Shown here: positions 52,394 to 61,149 of the stretch, piece after piece
How the letters are laid out: every line of letters starts with the position of its first letter
How positions within the stretch are numbered: position 1 is the stretch's first letter
DNA from: Micropruina sonneratiae
Lineage (GTDB): Bacteria; Actinomycetota; Actinomycetes; Propionibacteriales; Propionibacteriaceae
DNA: 64,000 nucleotides
Reading direction: 5' to 3'
Assembly: GCF_025972045.1 (NCBI RefSeq)
Contig: NZ_JAPDHX010000005.1
Span: forward strand, 248,001 to 312,000
Notes under the pieces: model-generated
What the model saw: only the letters and a program-made list of their open reading frames with translations
What the model was told of the DNA's origin: nothing
Databases searched by the model: none
Made by a program: the position numbers and the translations under genes

Positions 52394-53980
52394 CTACAGC
52401 CCCAGCATCTCGATCGCCGCCATCGCCGCGTTCTGCCCGGCGATGCCCGACACGCCACCACCCCGCCGCGCCCCCGCCCCGCACAGCAGGACGCGGTCGT
52501 GTCCGGTGGCCACACCCCAGCGCCGGGCGGGGGTGTCCAGTGCCTCGTCGGGACCCGCCCACGGCCAGGCGAGCGGGCCGTGGAAGATGTTCCCGCCCGG
52601 CATCGACAGCGCCTTTTCGAGGTCGGCGGTGGTCTTCACCTCGATGCATGGCAGGCCCTCGGCGTCGGTGGCCAGCAGCGGCTCGATCGGCTCGGCCAGC
52701 ACCGAATCGAGGCTGGCCAGCGCCGCCCGGCGCAGCTCGTCACGCAGTTCGTCGTTGCCGAACCGTCCGAGCAGCCGGTCGGGCACGTGCAGCCCGAACA
52801 GGGTCAGCGTCTGGTAGCCGCGCTCACGCAGCTCGGGGCCGAGGATCGACGGATCGGACAGCGAATGGCAGTAGATCTCGGCGGGCAGCGGGTCGGGCAG
52901 CCGGCCCGCCAGCGCCGCGGCATGGGCGGCCCGCAGCTGGCCGAATCCCTCCTGAATGTGGAACGTGCCCCCGAACGCCGCCTCGGCCGGCACCCCCGGT
53001 TGCCGCAGCGCCGGCAACCGCCGCAGCAGCAGGTTGACCTTCACCTGCGCGCCCTCCGCCGCTCGAGCACGACCCTCACCCACCTGGGCACCGGACGCCG
53101 CGACGGGTTCACCCAGCAGTCCGGCCAGCACGCCGGGGGCCGCCCCGCACAGCACGAGGTCGGCGGCCAACCGGTGCTCGTCGCCGCCCCGGCAGTAGGT
53201 CACCTGACCATCGGGATCGATCGCGGTCACCTCGGCGAGGGTCAGGATCTGCGCCCCGGCCACCCGTGCCGCGCGCTCGATGCCGCCGGAGACCACCCCC
53301 ATGCCGCCGACCGGCACGTCCCAGTCGCCGGTGCCGCCGCCGATGACGTGGTACAGCAGGCAGATGTTGCCCTCGGTGTCGCCGGACAGGTCACTGAACG
53401 TGCCGATCAGCGCGTCGGTGGCGATCACCCCGCGCACCAGGTCGTCGGCCACGGACGCCTCGATCAACTCGCCGATCGGCCGCTCGACGAACCCCGCCCA
53501 GTCGGCGCCGATCACCTCGCGAGCTGCGGACGCCGTGGGCAGCGGGCCGGTCATGGTGTCGAACAGCGGCCCGGCGAACGCCGCCACCCGGCGATAGAAG
53601 GCGGCGAAGCGCTCGGCGTCGGCGGCGGCGCCGATCGACGCGAACGAGGCCTCGGTGGCCGCCCGGTCGCCGTTGTCGATCAGCAGTCCACGGTCGCTGC
53701 CCGGCACCGGCGTGTACGAGGAGTACCGCCGCCGGACCAGTTCGACCCCCAGACCGAGGTCGGCGGCGACCGATCGGGGCAGCAGGCTGACCAGGTAGGC
53801 GTAGCGCGACAGCCGGGCCTCGACCCCGGGGAAGGCCTGCGCCGAGATCGCCGCGCCGCCGAGCACGTCGAGCCGTTCGAGCAGGGTCACCTCTGCCCCG
53901 GCCCGGGCGAGGTAGGCGGCCGCGGTGAGCGCGTTGTGCCCGCCGCCGACGATCGCGACCCGCGGCGTCCGGCCGGTCAC
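52394..53980 (-). CDS. Phytoene-desaturase-like FAD oxidoreductase (PYROXD2 type)
   Basis: The 528-residue flavoprotein opens with VAIVGGGHNALTAAAYLARAG and a downstream ERLDVLGGAA, the dinucleotide-binding and second FAD motifs of the crtI/PYROXD2 group. YCRGGDEHRLAADLVLCGAA and the C-terminal VLLCGAGARRGGGVSGIAGQNAA complete it. No carotenoid genes are nearby, so a non-carotenoid substrate is likely. GTG 53980 overlaps the upstream stop codon (GTGA). The gene ends 43 bp before the DinB gene. Confidence 0.88.
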   Translation of the reverse strand: MTGRTPRVAIVGGGHNALTAAAYLARAGAEVTLLERLDVLGGAAISAQAFPGVEARLSRYAYLVSLLPRSVAADLGLGVELVRRRYSSYTPVPGSDRGLLIDNGDRAATEASFASIGAAADAERFAAFYRRVAAFAGPLFDTMTGPLPTASAAREVIGADWAGFVERPIGELIEASVADDLVRGVIATDALIGTFSDLSGDTEGNICLLYHVIGGGTGDWDVPVGGMGVVSGGIERAARVAGAQILTLAEVTAIDPDGQVTYCRGGDEHRLAADLVLCGAAPGVLAGLLGEPVAASGAQVGEGRARAAEGAQVKVNLLLRRLPALRQPGVPAEAAFGGTFHIQEGFGQLRAAHAAALAGRLPDPLPAEIYCHSLSDPSILGPELRERGYQTLTLFGLHVPDRLLGRFGNDELRDELRRAALASLDSVLAEPIEPLLATDAEGLPCIEVKTTADLEKALSMPGGNIFHGPLAWPWAGPDEALDTPARRWGVATGHDRVLLCGAGARRGGGVSGIAGQNAAMAAIEMLGL

Positions 53981-54615
53981 GGCTGCGCCCACTTCGGCGG
54001 CGTGCCGTAGCGCTGGGGAGCGATCAGCCGGCCGGCGGCGCAGTCGGCGATCAGGGCGGTCATGCGTTTGTCGCGGGTGGCTTCGGTCTTCGCCTGAAGC
54101 ACCCACGCGACGCAGGTGCGCCGGTACGACGTGGTGGCCCGCTCGTAGAAGAAGGACGCCGCGGCCGGGTCGGCCCGCAACCGCCGCTCGTACTCGGCCG
54201 GCAGCGCGGGCGCGGGCTCGGAATCGCCCGCCTCGTAGCTGTAGCCGGCGGGTTCGCGACGGCGACGTTCGAACGCCGCCAGCCCGGGCGGCCGCATCCG
54301 CCCCGCGAGGGTCAGTTCCTCGACGAGCCTGATGTTGACCGCGCTCCAGTTGCTGGCCGGACGCCGCGGCGTCCAGCGCTGCCGGACGGTGTCGTCGTCG
54401 AGGCGGTGCATCGAGGAGTCGATCCAGCCCCAGCACAGGGCGACCGGGACGGCGTCGGGCCAGGTCAGCCCCCGGTCGGCCGCATGCTTCTTGAACAGGC
54501 CCATCCACAGTTCGGTCTCGACGTCGTGGTGCACGGCTAGCCAGGCGTCGAAGGCGGACGGACCCGCGAAGAACCGCGCCGGCCGCTCGGCCGTACCGCC
54601 CATCCAGGTGTCCAT
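53977..54615 (-). CDS. YdeI/OmpD-associated family protein
   Basis: The 212-residue soluble protein matches the bacteriocin-protection/YdeI family: FDAWLAVHHDVETELWMGLFKK, CWGWIDSSMHRLDDDTVRQRWTPRRPASNWSAVN (the most conserved block) and a C-terminal YRRTCVAWVLQAKTEATRDKRM helix. Biochemical role is not known. ATG 54615 or 54603 could start it. It couples to the FAD oxidoreductase by a four-base overlap and diverges from the 5'-nucleotidase gene across 176 bp. Confidence 0.85.
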   Translation of the reverse strand: MDTWMGGTAERPARFFAGPSAFDAWLAVHHDVETELWMGLFKKHAADRGLTWPDAVPVALCWGWIDSSMHRLDDDTVRQRWTPRRPASNWSAVNIRLVEELTLAGRMRPPGLAAFERRRREPAGYSYEAGDSEPAPALPAEYERRLRADPAAASFFYERATTSYRRTCVAWVLQAKTEATRDKRMTALIADCAAGRLIAPQRYGTPPKWAQP

Positions 54616-54791
54616 CGGGTCATCATGACAGTTGCCCCCGACACTCGGCTGCGTTGCCGGGCCACGCAGGGCCTCCGGCGCCGCCCCCCGTTCGTGGCCG
54701 AATCGTTACTCAGCAATCACTCAGGAAGTCCTTGCGCGGCGGCCTTGCGACAGCAAAGAATGCTGAGGTCCAACCCCGGGAGAGGACCCCA

Positions 54792-56762
54792 ATGAAGCTT
54801 CGGCTCGGCATCGGCATCGCAACGGCTCTGGTCCTGACGGCGATCCCCTCGGGGTACGCGCGGGCGGCGTTGCCGCTGGCCGTCTGCGACGACACCACCC
54901 CGCTCACCCTGCTCACCTTCAACGACTTCCACGGCCGGATCGCGGCCAGCAGCCCCGACACGGTCGCCTGGGTCGGCACGCTCGAAGAGCAGCGGGCACT
55001 GGCCGGCGAGGACAACACGCTGGTCATCTCGGCCGGCGACAGCGTCGGCGCCAGCCTGTTCAACTCGGCGGCGCAGAACGACGAGCCGACCATCGACCTG
55101 CTCAACACCCTCGACCTGGACGCCTCGGCCGTGGGCAACCACGAGTTCGATCAGGGCTGGTCCGACCTACGCGACCGGATCGCACCCGGCGTCAACTTCC
55201 CCTACCTTGGCGCCAACGTGATCGACGACGCCACCGGCAAGTCGGTGCTGCCCGGCTACACCGTCGTCGACAGGGGCGGGCTGTCGATCGGCTTCGTCGG
55301 CGCGGTCACCGGCGACCTGCCCAGCCTGGTGTCGCCGGCCGGACTGACCGGGCTGACCATCACCGATCCGGTGACCGCGATGAACGGCGTGATCGACGAC
55401 CTCAAGGACGGCGATCCCGGCAACGGCGAGGCCGATGTGGTGATCGCGGTGATCCACGAGGGGGCAGCGAACGGCACCCAGACCATGGCTCAGAACGTGG
55501 CCGCCTCGCCCGCCTTCGCGAGCATCGTCAACGACCTGGATCCCCGGGCCCAGGTCGTGGTCAACGCCCACACCCACCAGGTCTACGCCTACGACGCCCC
55601 CGGTCAGGGCGGCACCAGGCCGCTGTTCCAGGCCGGCAGCTACGCCTCCAACGTCGGCCGGGTCAAGCTCGCCCTGGACGCCACCACCGGCGCGACCTGC
55701 TCGTACGCGACCACGATCCTGCCGGTCACCTCGACCCCGGTCGCCGACCTGCTCAGCACCTACCCACGGGTCGCGGAGGCGAAGGCCATCGTCGACGACG
55801 CGATCACCAAGGCGAACGAGATCGGCCAGCAGGTGATCGGCAAGGCGTCCAAGCCCATCACCCGGGCGCTGACCGTCGGCGCCGACGGCAAGATCGGTGA
55901 CGACAGGGCACGCGAGTCGACGCTGTCGAACCTGGTCGCACAGATGTTCCATGACGTGCTCAGCGACGGCGACGACACGTTCATCGGCATGCAGAACCCG
56001 GGCGGCACCCGCGCCGACTTCGACAAGGGCGCCATCACCTACGCCGAGGCCGCCGGCATTCTGCCGTTCGCCAACTCGCTGATGACCACGCAGTTGACCG
56101 GCGCCCAGGTGAAGACGGTGCTCGAGCAGCAGTGGCAGCGCGACAGCAACGGCAACGTGCCCACCCGTCCCTACCTGCAGCTGGGGCTGAGCAGCAACGT
56201 CACCTACACCTACGACGCCTCGCTGCCCGAGGGCAGCCGGATCACCTCGATCAGGGTCAACGGATCGCCGATCAAGGCCAAGAAGCTGTACACGATCGGC
56301 TCGGGTTCGTTCCTGATCGCCGGCGGCGACAACTTCCGCGAGATCGCCAAGGGCGTCAACACCGCCGATACCGGCCGCGCCGACCTCGAGGCGTGGGTGC
56401 AGTGGATCAAGGACAAGGGCACGGTGAAGCCGTCGTTCGGCAAGCAGGCGGTGTCGGTGCACACGCTGCCCGCCACGCTCAAGCGGAACAAGAAGGTCTC
56501 GTTCACCGTCGGCGTCCCGCAGGACTCCGTCGCCCTCGACACCCTCGACTTCAAGTCGAACGCGATCACCAACGACACCGTGCTGGCCTTCCTGAAGGTG
56601 GGCGACAAGCGCAAGGCGGTCGGCTTCGGCGACGTCGTCGACGGCAAGGCGACGGTGCAGTTCACGGTGCCGAAGAAGGCGGCGCTCGGCACCCAGCGGC
56701 TGGTGCTGAAGGCCTACGACTCGCGCACCATGATCACGCTCGCGGTGAAGGTCACCAGGTAG
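54792..56762 (+). CDS. Secreted 5'-nucleotidase/metallophosphatase family protein
   Basis: The 656-residue protein has a signal peptide (about 1-27), a calcineurin-like metallophosphatase domain with TLLTFNDFHGRI, VISAGDSVGASLF, AVGNHEFDQG and VVNAHTHQVY (metal ligands Asp, His, Asn, His), and a 5'-nucleotidase C-terminal domain (about 365-570) with MQNPGGTRADFDKG and the substrate-clamping YLQLGLSSNVTYTYD plus GSGSFLIAGGDNF. About 85 C-terminal residues form an Ig-like beta domain (KKVSFTVGVPQD to LAVKVTR). No LPXTG or anchor is present, so it is probably released. GAGAGGAC before ATG 54792 acts as ribosome-binding site. Confidence 0.92.
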   Translation: MKLRLGIGIATALVLTAIPSGYARAALPLAVCDDTTPLTLLTFNDFHGRIAASSPDTVAWVGTLEEQRALAGEDNTLVISAGDSVGASLFNSAAQNDEPTIDLLNTLDLDASAVGNHEFDQGWSDLRDRIAPGVNFPYLGANVIDDATGKSVLPGYTVVDRGGLSIGFVGAVTGDLPSLVSPAGLTGLTITDPVTAMNGVIDDLKDGDPGNGEADVVIAVIHEGAANGTQTMAQNVAASPAFASIVNDLDPRAQVVVNAHTHQVYAYDAPGQGGTRPLFQAGSYASNVGRVKLALDATTGATCSYATTILPVTSTPVADLLSTYPRVAEAKAIVDDAITKANEIGQQVIGKASKPITRALTVGADGKIGDDRARESTLSNLVAQMFHDVLSDGDDTFIGMQNPGGTRADFDKGAITYAEAAGILPFANSLMTTQLTGAQVKTVLEQQWQRDSNGNVPTRPYLQLGLSSNVTYTYDASLPEGSRITSIRVNGSPIKAKKLYTIGSGSFLIAGGDNFREIAKGVNTADTGRADLEAWVQWIKDKGTVKPSFGKQAVSVHTLPATLKRNKKVSFTVGVPQDSVALDTLDFKSNAITNDTVLAFLKVGDKRKAVGFGDVVDGKATVQFTVPKKAALGTQRLVLKAYDSRTMITLAVKVTR

Positions 56763-56781
56763 GGGCGCGTTGGTCGGCGGC

Positions 56782-57945
56782 TCACCGGGTGCGGCTGGGC
56801 GTCGGGGACGCCGACGGTGTCGCGACCGGGGCGCACAGGCGTCCGGCCGCACCATGACCGGTGCTGAAGGTCAGCGGCGGCTGCAGCACCGTGGTGCACA
56901 CCTCACCGGTCAGCACACGGGTCGTCGTGCCGGTGAAGACGCCGTTGCCGGTGCAGCCGGCGTAGCGGACCACGACGTCCTGGGCGAGTCCGCCGTACCA
57001 GAGCCGGACGATCGCGGCAGTGTCGCCGGACGATTCGCACGAGGGGTCGTCCGGGCCTGTGCCGGCGGGCGCCGCGTCCAGGACCCGCGCCAGCCGGCCG
57101 GCCTGGATGACCGGCAGCCGCGTGGCCGCCAGCAGTTGCCCGCTGGCCACCTCGTACTGGCACAGCGAGGCCGAGGCGGGCGCGACCCCCGACGGCCGCA
57201 CGACCGGGTCCGAGCCGGTGTCCGTGACGTCCGCCGTGGCCAGGCACCCGTTGGGCTCCTGCCGGCCGATCGGCCGGGCCGACTCGACGATCTGCTCCGC
57301 GACGCTCGCCTGGCCCGCGGAGTGCACGACCTCGACCCGGTAGCCCTCGATGTCGGCGCCGCGGGTCACCGACCACCCCGCGGGCAGGTCCCAACCCCGG
57401 TCGGCGGTGCCGTCGGTGGCGACCACCGACACGAACGTCGGCAGTTGCCCGGCCGGGATCGCCCGCGGGCAGGCGATCGCCCGGACGGCCCTGTTGTCCG
57501 GGGCGATGTCGACGATGGGCCCGGTGGCCTGCTGGCCGCCCGACGCGCACCAGTCGCTCGCCGGCGACCAGCCGTACCCCCACGAAGCGGGCACCTGGTA
57601 GCTGAGCGTGCGCCGCGACTCCCACCGCCACCCGGGCCGGGCGTCATCGGCGGTGCTGGCTGCGCCGGTAGCCCGTTCGGGCGCCGGGGCGTGGTCGCCG
57701 GGCGCGGAGGCCGGAGCCGCGCCGCGCAGGTTCAGCACCACCGGGATCGCGATCGCCGCGACCACCACCGCCGCGGCCGCGACCGGTAGCCAGCGCGGCA
57801 GCCCGCGGCGTCCGGACGCCGTCGCCCCCGCCACCGTCAGCGGCTGAAAGCCGCCGTCGTCGGCGTGCTTCGAGAACGTCTCGCGGAAGGCCCGCGCGGC
57901 GCGGTCGTCGGCCTCGGTCGTGGCGTCATCGTCGTGTTCAGTCAT
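56782..57945 (-). CDS. Single-pass membrane protein paired with a SigE-type sigma factor
   Basis: The 387-residue protein has an acidic cytoplasmic N terminus (about 1-50), one transmembrane helix (LPVAAAAVVVAAIAIPVVLNL) and a large extracytoplasmic part with about eight cysteines that probably form disulfides. It begins eight bases inside the sigma-factor gene, an arrangement typical of sigma/anti-sigma pairs, but the zinc-binding HxxxCxxC motif of classical anti-sigmas is absent, so anti-sigma function is inference. Confidence 0.75.
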   Translation of the reverse strand: MTEHDDDATTEADDRAARAFRETFSKHADDGGFQPLTVAGATASGRRGLPRWLPVAAAAVVVAAIAIPVVLNLRGAAPASAPGDHAPAPERATGAASTADDARPGWRWESRRTLSYQVPASWGYGWSPASDWCASGGQQATGPIVDIAPDNRAVRAIACPRAIPAGQLPTFVSVVATDGTADRGWDLPAGWSVTRGADIEGYRVEVVHSAGQASVAEQIVESARPIGRQEPNGCLATADVTDTGSDPVVRPSGVAPASASLCQYEVASGQLLAATRLPVIQAGRLARVLDAAPAGTGPDDPSCESSGDTAAIVRLWYGGLAQDVVVRYAGCTGNGVFTGTTTRVLTGEVCTTVLQPPLTFSTGHGAAGRLCAPVATPSASPTPSRTR

Positions 57946-58450
57946 CGGAGTCGTCCTCGATCAGTCGGGTCCGCAGCCGGGTCAGCGCCCGGTGCACGTG
58001 GGAACGGGCGGTGGCCGGCGGGCAGCCGAGGATGCCGGCGATCTCGTCGTAGCCCAGGTCGTCGTAGAACCGCAGCACCACCGCCGCCCGCTGCAGCGGT
58101 GGCAGCGTCTCGCACAGCTGCCAGGCGAGCTCGGCGTCGGTCACGCCGGGCGCATGGTCGGGGGTGGCGAGCGACGCCTCCGGCAGTTCCGCGGGCTGCT
58201 CGCGCCCGCTGCGCCGCCACCGGCTGATCGACGCGTTGACGATGCTGCGCTTCACGTAGGCGTCCACGTTGCCGCCGGCGCTGACCCGCCGCCAGCGCGG
58301 GAACAGGCCGAGCAGTGCGTCCTGGACCAGGTCGCGGGCGTCGTCGGCGTTGCGGGTGACCAGGTAGGCGAACCGTTGCAGCGCGACCGAACGTTCGGCC
58401 ACGTACTCGTCGAAGCCGGCCGTCACAGGCGCCTCCCGGGTGAGCGTCAT
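57938..58450 (-). CDS. ECF RNA polymerase sigma factor, SigE family
   Basis: The 170-residue factor has region 2 (LQRFAYLVTRNADDARDLVQDALLGLF, about 25-51, continuing AYVKRSIVNASISRWRR) and region 4 (LPPLQRAAVVLRFYDDLGYDEIA, then LGCPPATARSHVHRALTRLR). This pattern is typical of the actinobacterial SigE group. ATG 58450 (MTLTREAPV) is used; an in-frame GTG at 58459 is possible and neither has a clear Shine-Dalgarno. The overlapping downstream membrane gene may encode its regulator. Confidence 0.88.
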   Translation of the reverse strand: MTLTREAPVTAGFDEYVAERSVALQRFAYLVTRNADDARDLVQDALLGLFPRWRRVSAGGNVDAYVKRSIVNASISRWRRSGREQPAELPEASLATPDHAPGVTDAELAWQLCETLPPLQRAAVVLRFYDDLGYDEIAGILGCPPATARSHVHRALTRLRTRLIEDDSDD

Positions 58451-58502
58451 ACCCTGCACACGCCGACGCCGGGCGCCGCGTTGCAGTTCGCGGCGGAGTT
58501 TG

Positions 58503-59492
58503 TCAGGCCAGGGTGGCCACCAGCACCGCCTTGATCGTGTGCAGCCGGTTCTCGGCCTGATCGAAGACCACCGAGGCGGGCGACTCGAACACCTCCTCGG
58601 TCACCTCGAACACCTCCCGGCCGGTCTCGGCGAGGATCTGCTGCGCCACCGTGGTGCCGAGGTCGTGGTAGCTGGGCAGGCAGTGCATGAACTTCACGTC
58701 GGGGTTCTCGGTGCGCTCCAGCAGTTCGGTGGTGATCCGGTACGGGGTGAGCAGCTCGATCCGCTCCGCCCAGACCTCCTTCGGCTCGCCCATCGACACC
58801 CAGATGTCGGTGTGCACGAAGTCGACGCCGCGCACGGCGTCCACCTCGTCGGTGACCGTCACCCGGGCCCCGGTGCCGGCGCCGATCCGGCGCGCGGTGG
58901 CGACCAGCTTGCCGTCGGGCTGCAGCGGCTCGGGAGCCACGATGCGGATGTCCATGCCCATCATCGCGCCGGCGATCAGCAGCGACCGGCCCTGGTTGAA
59001 CCGGGCGTCGCCGACGTAGGCGAAGCTGATGTCGCGGTCCTCCAGGCCGGACGACTCACGCATGGTGAACATGTCGCACAGGCTCTGGGTGGGATGCCAC
59101 TCGTCGGTCAGGCCGTTCCACACCGGCACGCTGCTGTGCGCAGCCAGCGTCTCGACGATGTCCTGTCGCGAACCGCGGTACTGGATGCCGTCGTAGAACC
59201 GGGACAGCACCCGGGCGGTGTCGGCGATCGACTCCTTGTGACCCATGTGTGCGCCGGTCTCGTCGAAGTAGCTGACATTGGCGCCCTGCTGGTAGGCGGC
59301 CACCTCGAACGACGAGCGGGTGCGGGTGGAGGGCTTCTCGAAGATCAACGCGATGGTCAGCCCCTCCAGCCGCTTCGCCTCGGCCCGGTCGGCGCGCGCC
59401 TTCTTCAGCTCGGCGGCCAGGTCGAGCAGTCGTCGCCACTCGGCCGGGGCGTAGTCGAGCTCCTTGAGGAAGTGACGGTGGCGCAGGTTCAC
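58503..59492 (-). CDS. argF: Ornithine carbamoyltransferase
   Basis: The 329-residue enzyme condenses ornithine and carbamoyl phosphate to citrulline. [14 protein letters not shown] (carbamoyl-phosphate loop, STRT), [26 protein letters not shown], the SMG loop (WVSMGEP) and [12 protein letters not shown] (ornithine-binding HCLP) are all present. Length and the HCLPSYHD form also occur in catabolic ArcB enzymes, so an arginine-deiminase role is possible; no other arg or arc gene is nearby. The start is GTG 59492. Confidence 0.93.
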   Translation of the reverse strand: MNLRHRHFLKELDYAPAEWRRLLDLAAELKKARADRAEAKRLEGLTIALIFEKPSTRTRSSFEVAAYQQGANVSYFDETGAHMGHKESIADTARVLSRFYDGIQYRGSRQDIVETLAAHSSVPVWNGLTDEWHPTQSLCDMFTMRESSGLEDRDISFAYVGDARFNQGRSLLIAGAMMGMDIRIVAPEPLQPDGKLVATARRIGAGTGARVTVTDEVDAVRGVDFVHTDIWVSMGEPKEVWAERIELLTPYRITTELLERTENPDVKFMHCLPSYHDLGTTVAQQILAETGREVFEVTEEVFESPASVVFDQAENRLHTIKAVLVATLA

Positions 59493-59533
59493 GGTGGGCC
59501 CATCTGTCGGTCAATTCGATAGGAGAACAATGC

Positions 59534-59553
59534 CATGACAGAATTCAGTCATG
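59534..59553. promoter_or_regulatory. 20-bp near-perfect palindrome over the start of the holin-like gene
   Basis: CATGACAGAATTCAGTCATG pairs in nine of ten positions (only the A/A pair at 59540/59547 fails). It lies in the divergent region between the carbamoyltransferase and holin-like genes and covers the latter's ATG, so it may be an operator or mRNA structure. Confidence 0.45.
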
Positions 59554-59931
59554 TTCCTGCGTTTCCTGTTCAGCGCGGCCGCGCTCGCGTTCGCCACCTG
59601 GGTGGTACCGGGCATCAAGGTCACCGCGTCCGAACCGCAGAACCAATTCCTCGCGATCCTGGCCGTCGCGGCCATCTTCGGCATCGTGAACGCACTGGTG
59701 AAACCGCTGTTCGCCTTCGCCTCGGCACCCTTGCTGCTGATCACCCTGGGACTGTTCCTGCTGGTCATCAACGCGCTGATGCTGTGGCTGACGGCGTGGG
59801 TGGCCGAGCAGTTGCACCTGGGCTGGCAGGTGGACGGCTTCTGGTCGGCGTTCTGGGGCGCGCTGATCGTGTCGATCGTGTCGTTCATCCTCAACTCATC
59901 GTTCACCTCGCGCAGCGAGGTGAACCGCTGA
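59551..59931 (+). CDS. Holin-superfamily-IV-like four-helix membrane protein
   Basis: The 126-residue protein has four hydrophobic helices: LRFLFSAAALAFATWVVPG, FLAILAVAAIFGIVNALVKP, LLLITLGLFLLVINALMLWLTA and a C-terminal FWSAFWGALIVSIVSFILN. These match the YvlD/mycobacterial phage-holin IV group found in ordinary chromosomes. Membrane function is unknown. The only in-frame start is ATG 59551; AGGAG lies 25 bases away and is better placed for ATGs at 59530 and 59535 in other frames, so initiation may be reinitiation-dependent. Confidence 0.8.
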   Translation: MFLRFLFSAAALAFATWVVPGIKVTASEPQNQFLAILAVAAIFGIVNALVKPLFAFASAPLLLITLGLFLLVINALMLWLTAWVAEQLHLGWQVDGFWSAFWGALIVSIVSFILNSSFTSRSEVNR

Positions 59932-59932
59932 C

Positions 59933-60400
59933 GTGACCGAGGTCGTCTTCGTCTGCTGGGGCAACATCTGCCGCTCGCCGATGGCCGAACGGGTCGCCGA
60001 AGGGCGCGCCGCCGCCGAGGGTGTCACCGGCGTCACGTTCAGCTCGGCCGGGGTCTCCAGCGAAGAGCGGGGCGAGCCGATCGACCCGCGCGCCCAGCGC
60101 GTCCTGGCCCGTAACGGCTACCGCACCGGCGGCCACTCGGCGCACCAGATCACCGCGCAGGAGATCCGTGACGCCGACCTGGTGATCGCCGCCGAACCGC
60201 TGCACCTGTCGCGGATGCGCCGGCTGGTGCCGGACGCCGACAACCTCGCCCTGCTCACCGACTTCGACCCGGACGCCGAACCCGGCTCGGGCGTCCCCGA
60301 TCCCTGGTACGGCTCGGCCGACGGCTTCAACGGCACCCTGACGGCGATCGAGGCGGCCATGCCGGGGGTGCTTCGGCGGGTCCGCGAACTGCAGGGTTGA
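59933..60400 (+). CDS. Low-molecular-weight protein-tyrosine phosphatase
   Basis: The 155-residue enzyme has the P-loop [10 protein letters not shown] (C-x5-R; Cys8 and Arg14) and the acid DPWYG (Asp near 122) of low-molecular-weight PTPs. [18 protein letters not shown] and [12 protein letters not shown] fit the family. Actinobacterial relatives (PtpA-like) dephosphorylate tyrosine on proteins. GTG 59933 starts one base after the holin-like stop codon, suggesting an operon. Confidence 0.92.
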   Translation: MTEVVFVCWGNICRSPMAERVAEGRAAAEGVTGVTFSSAGVSSEERGEPIDPRAQRVLARNGYRTGGHSAHQITAQEIRDADLVIAAEPLHLSRMRRLVPDADNLALLTDFDPDAEPGSGVPDPWYGSADGFNGTLTAIEAAMPGVLRRVRELQG

Positions 60401-60456
60401 GGGTCGGACCGCCGGTCAGGGCACCCGCGCCTTCGCCGTCATGGCAGGCTGAGGGC

Positions 60457-61149
60457 ATGCACATCCTCGTTGTCGACGACGACCAGGCGGTTCGCGACTC
60501 CCTGGCCCGTTCCCTGCAGTACTCCGGCTACGAGGTCACCGCGGCCTCGGACGGTCTCGAGGCCCTGGCCCGGCTGTCGGCGCTGCGGCCCGACGCGGTG
60601 ATCATGGACGTGATGATGCCGCGGCTCGACGGGCTGGAGACCACCCGGATGCTGCGTTCCACGGGAAACGATGTGCCGATCCTGGTGCTCACCGCGCGCG
60701 ACGCCGTCAACGACCGCGTCGACGGGCTGGACGCCGGCGCCGACGACTACATGGCGAAGCCGTTCGCACTGGACGAGTTGCTGGCCCGGCTGCGGGCACT
60801 GACCCGGCGTTCGAAGCCCGCCACCGAGGAGCAGACCGGGAGCGAGGTGCTCACCTTCGGGGACCTGTCGCTCGACCCGCAGACCCGCGAGGTGCAGCGC
60901 GGCGGACGCCGGATCAGCCTGACCCGCACCGAGTTCGCCCTGCTGCAGACCTTCCTGGAGAACCCGCGCAAGGTGCTCGAACGCGGTTGGCTGCTGAACG
61001 AGGTGTGGGGCTTCGACTTCCCCACCACCGCCAACTCGCTCGAGGTGTACATCGGCTACCTGCGGCGCAAGACCGAAGGGGAGGGTGAGAGCCGGCTGAT
61101 CCACACCGTCCGCGGGATCGGGTACGTGCTGCGCGAGACACCCCCGTGA
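60457..61149 (+). CDS. mprA: OmpR-family response regulator, MprA-like
   Basis: The 230-residue regulator has a receiver domain (about 1-120: [15 protein letters not shown] with acidic pocket, phospho-Asp in [12 protein letters not shown] near 51, and switch/Lys in LVLTARD and [11 protein letters not shown]) and a winged-helix DNA-binding domain (about 130-228: [37 protein letters not shown] and [11 protein letters not shown]). It closely follows MprA of mycobacteria, which answers envelope stress and persistence. The ATG at 60457 is used with GAGGG upstream. Its stop overlaps the kinase start (GTGA). Confidence 0.88.
   Translation: MHILVVDDDQAVRDSLARSLQYSGYEVTAASDGLEALARLSALRPDAVIMDVMMPRLDGLETTRMLRSTGNDVPILVLTARDAVNDRVDGLDAGADDYMAKPFALDELLARLRALTRRSKPATEEQTGSEVLTFGDLSLDPQTREVQRGGRRISLTRTEFALLQTFLENPRKVLERGWLLNEVWGFDFPTTANSLEVYIGYLRRKTEGEGESRLIHTVRGIGYVLRETPP

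Noticed and set aside
59535-59936. 133-codon frame starting MTEFSHVPAFPVQRGR
   Set aside because: Its start is well placed after AGGAG, but the composition is that of an out-of-frame reading of the four-helix membrane protein.
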